Source: Reticulitermes speratus (taxonomy: Eukaryota; Arthropoda; Insecta; Blattodea; Rhinotermitidae). From it: a stretch of DNA of 64,000 nt. Both the position numbers and the translations under genes were made by a program. The notes beneath the pieces are model-generated. The model did not search any database. It was not told the DNA's origin and worked only from the letters and a program-made list of their open reading frames with translations. Position 1 is the first letter of the stretch. The number at the start of each line of letters is the position of its first letter. The stretch lies in the NCBI GenBank assembly GCA_021186555.1, contig JAJKFL010000011.1, positions 32,227,611-32,291,610 of the forward strand, written 5' to 3'. Shown piece after piece: positions 58,983 through 64,000 of the stretch.

Positions 58983-61900
58983 GTGGCTGAGTATTTAAAA
59001 CAATGTTGATGCTTTGTTCATAACTAATGAGTAATTAAGCTTAATTCTATAACTTATGACTTAAATTAGATAAGATGCTCTTTAATATACAAAGAGTAAT
59101 ATCCAAGCTTCCAGGACATAGACCTGGACAAACAATCATACTGCATGGTCCCAGCAATTTACAAAATTAATGGAATGGTGCAGTTATCAGATTTCATGTT
59201 TCTAGTGACTGAATATTAAAATACTGTTATGATATGCTCTTAAATTGAATGATTTTTTAATTTTATTTTTATCGTGAGAGTGTATCTATGCATAAAGCAT
59301 CATATAGAATATATTTTCTGAAAGAATGTTGAAAAGAGCTATGAAGTTCCGGAACACTAGTGCCACACATGCAGCACTTATGTTGTTGGTTCACAATGTG
59401 TAGGTATTGAGGTCAGTTATTATATAGCTTATGTGCATAATGCAGTTACATGCCTATATTACTTTTTGTTTTACATTGTTGGCATTATATTGGTTTTATC
59501 TCCCATAAATGTATGTCATATTTAATTTTGGATAGAATTGCTTACATCTTCTTCTTCCAGTTTCATAAATAAAGTTTTATTCCAGTAAGTGTACTTGTTG
59601 AAAGGTTGTCTGCACTAATTGTGAAGAATCTTCACACTGGGTACATAAAGTGTGACTAGTTGATAGGTGATTAGTTTTTAACAGGATGCTAGTATACCTC
59701 GGTAAAGTAAAAGTTGAAACTTTACACCATGTAGGATAAATCTTTGTGCTGTATTTATTAAAGTGTCAAGATTCAGGACATAAGAGTGTCACATTATACT
59801 CATCATTCGTCATATTCCAAGATCACAGTCCACTTTGATTGATATGTTATCATCTTATGATACATTTTCAAGAAAATCGTTGTGTTCCCTTGAGTAGGAA
59901 CTTTTACCAGTATTGTCATTTGTCTGTTGGTAAATTCTGAATTTGATATGAGCACAGTCAATCTTAAGGCATTATGAATTCTTGAACAAATTTGGAAGGT
60001 CATAAATTTTATGCGATTTCTGATTATAGTTTAAAACTAATTATATCATGACATAATGTTAAATTAAGTTGATAATAAAATATATATTTAAGAAATTTAT
60101 CTCCTTGCAACATATTTGAATACATACTAAAATTAAAACATAACACCAATCTCATAATTAGCCCTTTCACTCTAAAGTAACTGGGGCCCAGCCATACCCC
60201 ATGTACTAACTTATTATTTGGAGTTTTTCTTAAATATGGGAGTCAAGAGAAAGCAAGTACAAATTGAGTTAATCCATACTAACTCTTAGTAAGTCATGTG
60301 AAAATGATTATGTAATATTTGTGGATCCAAATTTTCACTATATCTGTGATGGCCAAGTTTCAGCAGTGTATTCCCACTGCTAGATGCAGCTCTGTCTAAA
60401 TTCTACAGATGCCATACAAATCAGCAGAGAGGTCTGACTTGAATCTTATCATGTTCATAATGGATGGAAGTTCAGACCCAGGAAGTTTGAATGCATTCAT
60501 AAAGTTGGAGAGGGGTGTTTTGTGAAGTTGCATCCATAATGGTAGAGGCAGGCACAACAGGGATGCTATATTGGAGGTGACTGTTACATTATTGCCTCAA
60601 CAATTTAAAGTTTAATAGCATTTTTCTTCATTTGTTCTTGCTTCCAGAATTGCACCTAAAATTAGTTGTCCTCTAAAGGTATGAACTTAAGAGGGTGTTG
60701 TTTCCGTGATACTTCAGTTATCACTTCATTGTAGTTTCCATTTTTTACTTTCTGATATTTTTGAATTTGTTATTGCTGGCAAGGCAGAGTTACCATCTGT
60801 TCATATTTTACTTAAAGTCACACAACTTTGGAACACATACACATATATATACCAGTCCTTATGTAACTGGTGTGTGGGCTGGGTTCACAATGTTATGTTC
60901 AAAAGCATCCTGATTTTTAATGTTAAATAAAACGTGACTTGGGTAAACTTGCAATTTATAAAGGATGAGTAAGTTTCTGAACTCATATTATATTAACCAA
61001 CTATTTAACGTATTTGTAGACAGCTAATATTTAGATAATGTTTGTGTAAGAATTTTATGATTCTTATTTTTAAAATACCTCTGCAAAGTATTACATGTTA
61101 ATCAGAATGTGTAACTACACAAACTAAATGAAACAAATTAAGTTAAACTGAAGGAAATGTAGACTCTATATATTTCATATGAATGGCAACAGTGCAGGAA
61201 TATGAGATGGCATTGTTATGTTGTCCACACTAGCACTCAGTTTTTACACACAAGATTCAAAAAAAGAACTTTGATGAAAGAAGGAATTTGATTAATGAAT
61301 GAGTAACCTGTCTAAGATGTCAGACCGATGTTACGTCTGTTAAAAAAAGACATACAAGTGGCAAGTCTTCTGGAAATCAGAAACTCTGTATTAACAGAAA
61401 TCCCTTAGCATCCTACACAATGGACTGAGTGTTCATTCTACAGTTCAAAGAAAAATGATTTGTCATTGTACAGCATTTCCTTGACCTACAGGGCATAGTT
61501 GAGAGTTATAGATTGCACAAATTATAATAAATAAAGTGTAGCATTGTATCTGTCCAAACAAGGAATGCAGACTTTTTAGCACGTCTTTATGCACTGTGTA
61601 TATAATTGCTGTAACACACTGGCACTTATGTCATATGTCTTGATGGTATGAATTTTATGAGATACATTTTTATTCTCAAAGGCTCACATTTTCTCAGTTC
61701 TATGGAATTAGTGTTTGCTGTAGTTTACTTGGCTTATGAATTTTTATATGTTGAAGAGAAAACTAGAGGCATCTGTAATCAGCAGCTCAGTTAACGTGTC
61801 GTACATGACACGACATAACATGGTTTTGTAACAGGTACACTGATCTGTTGTTCAAGAACACTGTCTTGCAACATCCAGCACTTTGCATGCTTCATTGCTG

Positions 61901-62819
61901 TGTATACATATTTGCCTTATTTTCCAGTGACACGTATTGGGGTCACTGCAGCAAATTTGACCACGCTACATTGCAGTTGTAATTTGTAATACTGGTTGTA
62001 TGGTACTTCTGTTAATAGCAACTGAACTACTGCATTAAAAAGAATGCTCGAGAGTTTTTATTTCTGTATCATGTGTGTTTGTGGGAAAATGAATTGCATG
62101 AGAAATAAAACCAATAGTTTTGCCTTTATGAATATGTTATATTATTTCTCATTTATCGTATTATCTTGCTAAATCTCACTTATCACTGCTTGGTGTATTG
62201 CTCTTAGTGTCTTATAGGAAGTTCATGATTTTTCACACCTCTCTTATTACTCTTCAACGTATTAGAGTCCCATATTAAGATAGTTTATTATTCTGGCAAA
62301 TTATGTCTCTTTTTAGAAACCACAATTCCCTTTTAACTTGTCAGTCTTAGCTATATACTGTACATAATTGAATTCAGCGTCTCCTTCATTGACATACATT
62401 TGGTGAACAGTTTGCTGATATACATCTCAAGCAGTTGTGTAAAACACAAAATGCTGGGATCATGTTGTGTCAACATTGTGAACAGCAAATGGTGTATTTT
62501 ATGAAATAGTCTGAAATGAGAAACCGTTATTACGAGGACATTTTCGATGACACGCCAGGAACAGCTTATTCTGTAATGACATATTCGTTCTTCTTTTGAT
62601 GGGTGAGGCTTAAGCATGTTTTCAAGAAGTGAAATGCTTTGTCTCCAAAGAAAGTAGAGTGTAGTGAATACAGACTTCCATCAGAGTCTTAGGCAATAGT
62701 TGCAATGAACTCTCCATGAGTTATCATAAAACTTCCTTTCTTGTGAACATCACCTTCAGAGACTGCCAACTTTGTTCGCCTTTGCCAAAGAATAAACCAG
62801 AGAGGATGGATTTAATACT
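58983..62819. other. PAWR 3' UTR and downstream DNA
   Basis: AATAAA at 59568-59573 is a candidate poly(A) signal. Beyond about 59600 the sequence is AT-rich without repeats or conserved frames that I recognise. Confidence 0.45.
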
Positions 62820-63155
62820 TTGGTCAAGGAATTCGCATGCGACTTGAGAACTCTAAATGGAATAAGAAAAACTCACGATGCAGTTTACTACAGGAAGCTC
62901 GGAAAACTTAACGAATATTGTTCAATTAACTGCCTGCATTCCAACTGCCTACCCAGATTATTAACTAGATTTAATTTCATCCAGGACCCGGTTATTTCAA
63001 ACCATGTACTTCTATATCAAATAAATAAAATGCTTATAAGCACACTTCCATCTCCCAGCATACTCCTGCTGCATCTGAGGGGCTGTGTAATTTTTTGCAA
63101 TTTAATAAAACTGGTTCAAAGAATAGCTGAAGGAATGTATAAAATAATTATATGA
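62820..63155 (+). other. ORF of unknown nature, possibly retroelement-derived
   Basis: The 111-codon frame begins MVKEFACDLRTLNG. A stretch RKLGKLNEYCSINCLHSNCL followed by a Pro/Arg-rich motif resembles the Leu/Cys segments found near the N terminus of some retroelement reverse transcriptases, but the match is weak. It sits directly before the inverted-repeat element at 63168-63585. No splice evidence ties it to PAWR. Confidence 0.2.
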
Positions 63156-63167
63156 ACTAATTTCACA

Positions 63168-63585
63168 AATTTTTATAAATAACTAATTTTTATTTTGTAA
63201 TGCTTCTACATGTTTCGGCCCATGACGGCCATCTCCAGGTAAAGCTTAGTTACAAAACGATGCATACTTCGTGGCCCACTGCAGACTGAACATCAGCACA
63301 TAACACACAGATACAGTCTTTTCAAAAGAAGACATCAACATTGATACACATTTATTTGCAACTCTAGCATAAATTTGTAAAGAAATGTAAAACATATACA
63401 ATAATTTTATACATTTTAGCAATGTTTTTATTACTTCGCACTGTAAATTACTTACGCATCTCTTTGACAACATTTATATCAAAATGTATTCCTATGTAAC
63501 TAAGTTCTCCCTGAAGATGGCCGTCATGGGCCGAAACATGTAGGAGAAGTATTACAAAACAACATATAGTTATTCACAAATATCT
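63168..63585. repeat. Inverted-repeat element with two hammerhead-like cores
   Basis: The left arm (acaaatttttataaataactaatttttattttgtaatgcttctac) and the right arm (gtaggagaagtattacaaaacaacatatagttattcacaaatat) each carry the core CTG(A/G)AGA, T, GGCC, loop, GGCC, GAAACATGTAG, at 63212-63238 (minus) and 63511-63537 (plus). Confidence 0.8.
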
Positions 63586-63668
63586 GTGCAATTGGTTGGT
63601 ATTAAAATTGTACAGTTAATCACACAGAACACATGTAACAGTAAGGTGAAGGCAAGTTTTTGTATTTA

Positions 63669-63935
63669 GATGATCATGCCATTAAGGCACAGAGGGGGAA
63701 TAGAGTTATTGCTCCACTCATTCTTAACCTCGGCGCTAGATGGGGGTGGGTGGTTAACGCCACGACCCGGCCGCTTTAACCCCGGGGAAAACTGCTATCC
63801 ATTGTACAGGAGGCTGGGTGTGTCCCAGGCCGGTCTGGATGGGTGTGGAAAAAAACTCTTGCGTCAACCGGGGATCGGACCCCGGACCGTCCAGCCCGTA
63901 ACGAGTCGGTATACTGACTCAGCTATCCCGATCCC
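63669..63935 (-). mobile_element. tRNA-derived SINE, minus orientation
   Basis: Same family as 15728-16011 and 17493-17783 (shared cctcggcgctagatgggg, cccggccgcttta, attgtacaggaggctggg and gatcggaccccggaccgtcca). An 11-bp target duplication TTTTGTATTTA flanks it at 63658-63668 and 63936-63946. Confidence 0.88.
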
Positions 63936-64000
63936 TTTTGTATTTATAATATGCTTTGTATATTTTTAAGCGCCTTCGCAAAAATTGCGAAAAGCCACTA

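Overview
This is a stretch of insect nuclear genome: AT-rich, intron-dense and full of transposons. The spliced genes follow GT-AG rules (one GC-AG) and introns reach several kb. The mix of tRNA-derived SINEs, Tigger/pogo, hAT and piggyBac remnants and long introns suggests a large-genome insect, perhaps a cockroach, termite or other polyneopteran. That placement is inference; no marker in the window fixes the species. Four protein-coding genes can be assembled exon by exon from translated sequence, splice sites and codon phase.

Layout. 1-2946 is downstream of the first gene and holds a LINE tail, a foldback and a small duplication. 2947-31901 (minus) is MSH6, the mismatch-recognition subunit of MutS-alpha: 26 coding exons, about 1341 codons, introns loaded with repeats. 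31902-32345 is a 444-bp divergent promoter with a consensus E2F site. 32346-34790 (plus) is EMC7, a subunit of the ER membrane protein complex (4 exons). 34791-40771 is intergenic, with a 62-T run, a piggyBac derivative and a hAT MITE. 40772-46987 (minus) is UNC50/GMH1 (7 exons), with a second copy of a pogo-type element lying between its last two coding exons. 46988-51638 is a second divergent intergenic region holding a decayed LINE. 51639-58982 (plus) is a PAWR/Par-4 homologue (7 coding exons). The remainder is repeats and apparently non-coding DNA.

MSH6 acts in DNA repair, EMC7 in ER membrane insertion, UNC50 in Golgi/ER trafficking and PAWR in apoptosis signalling. They look like neighbours rather than a pathway, although MSH6/EMC7 and UNC50/PAWR are each arranged head to head.

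Two observations stand out. First, MSH6, EMC7 and UNC50 contain in total five single-base indels that break the frame inside otherwise well-conserved exons, almost all in short homopolymers. The protein reads through cleanly in the neighbouring frame, so residual assembly error is the likeliest cause. Second, many different short inverted-repeat elements share a core of CTGANGA, a stem whose two sides covary, then GAAAC. This looks like a hammerhead ribozyme core with one extra base. Two of these elements are bounded by perfect 11-bp target-site duplications, so they look like small mobile retroposons, possibly related to Penelope-like elements.
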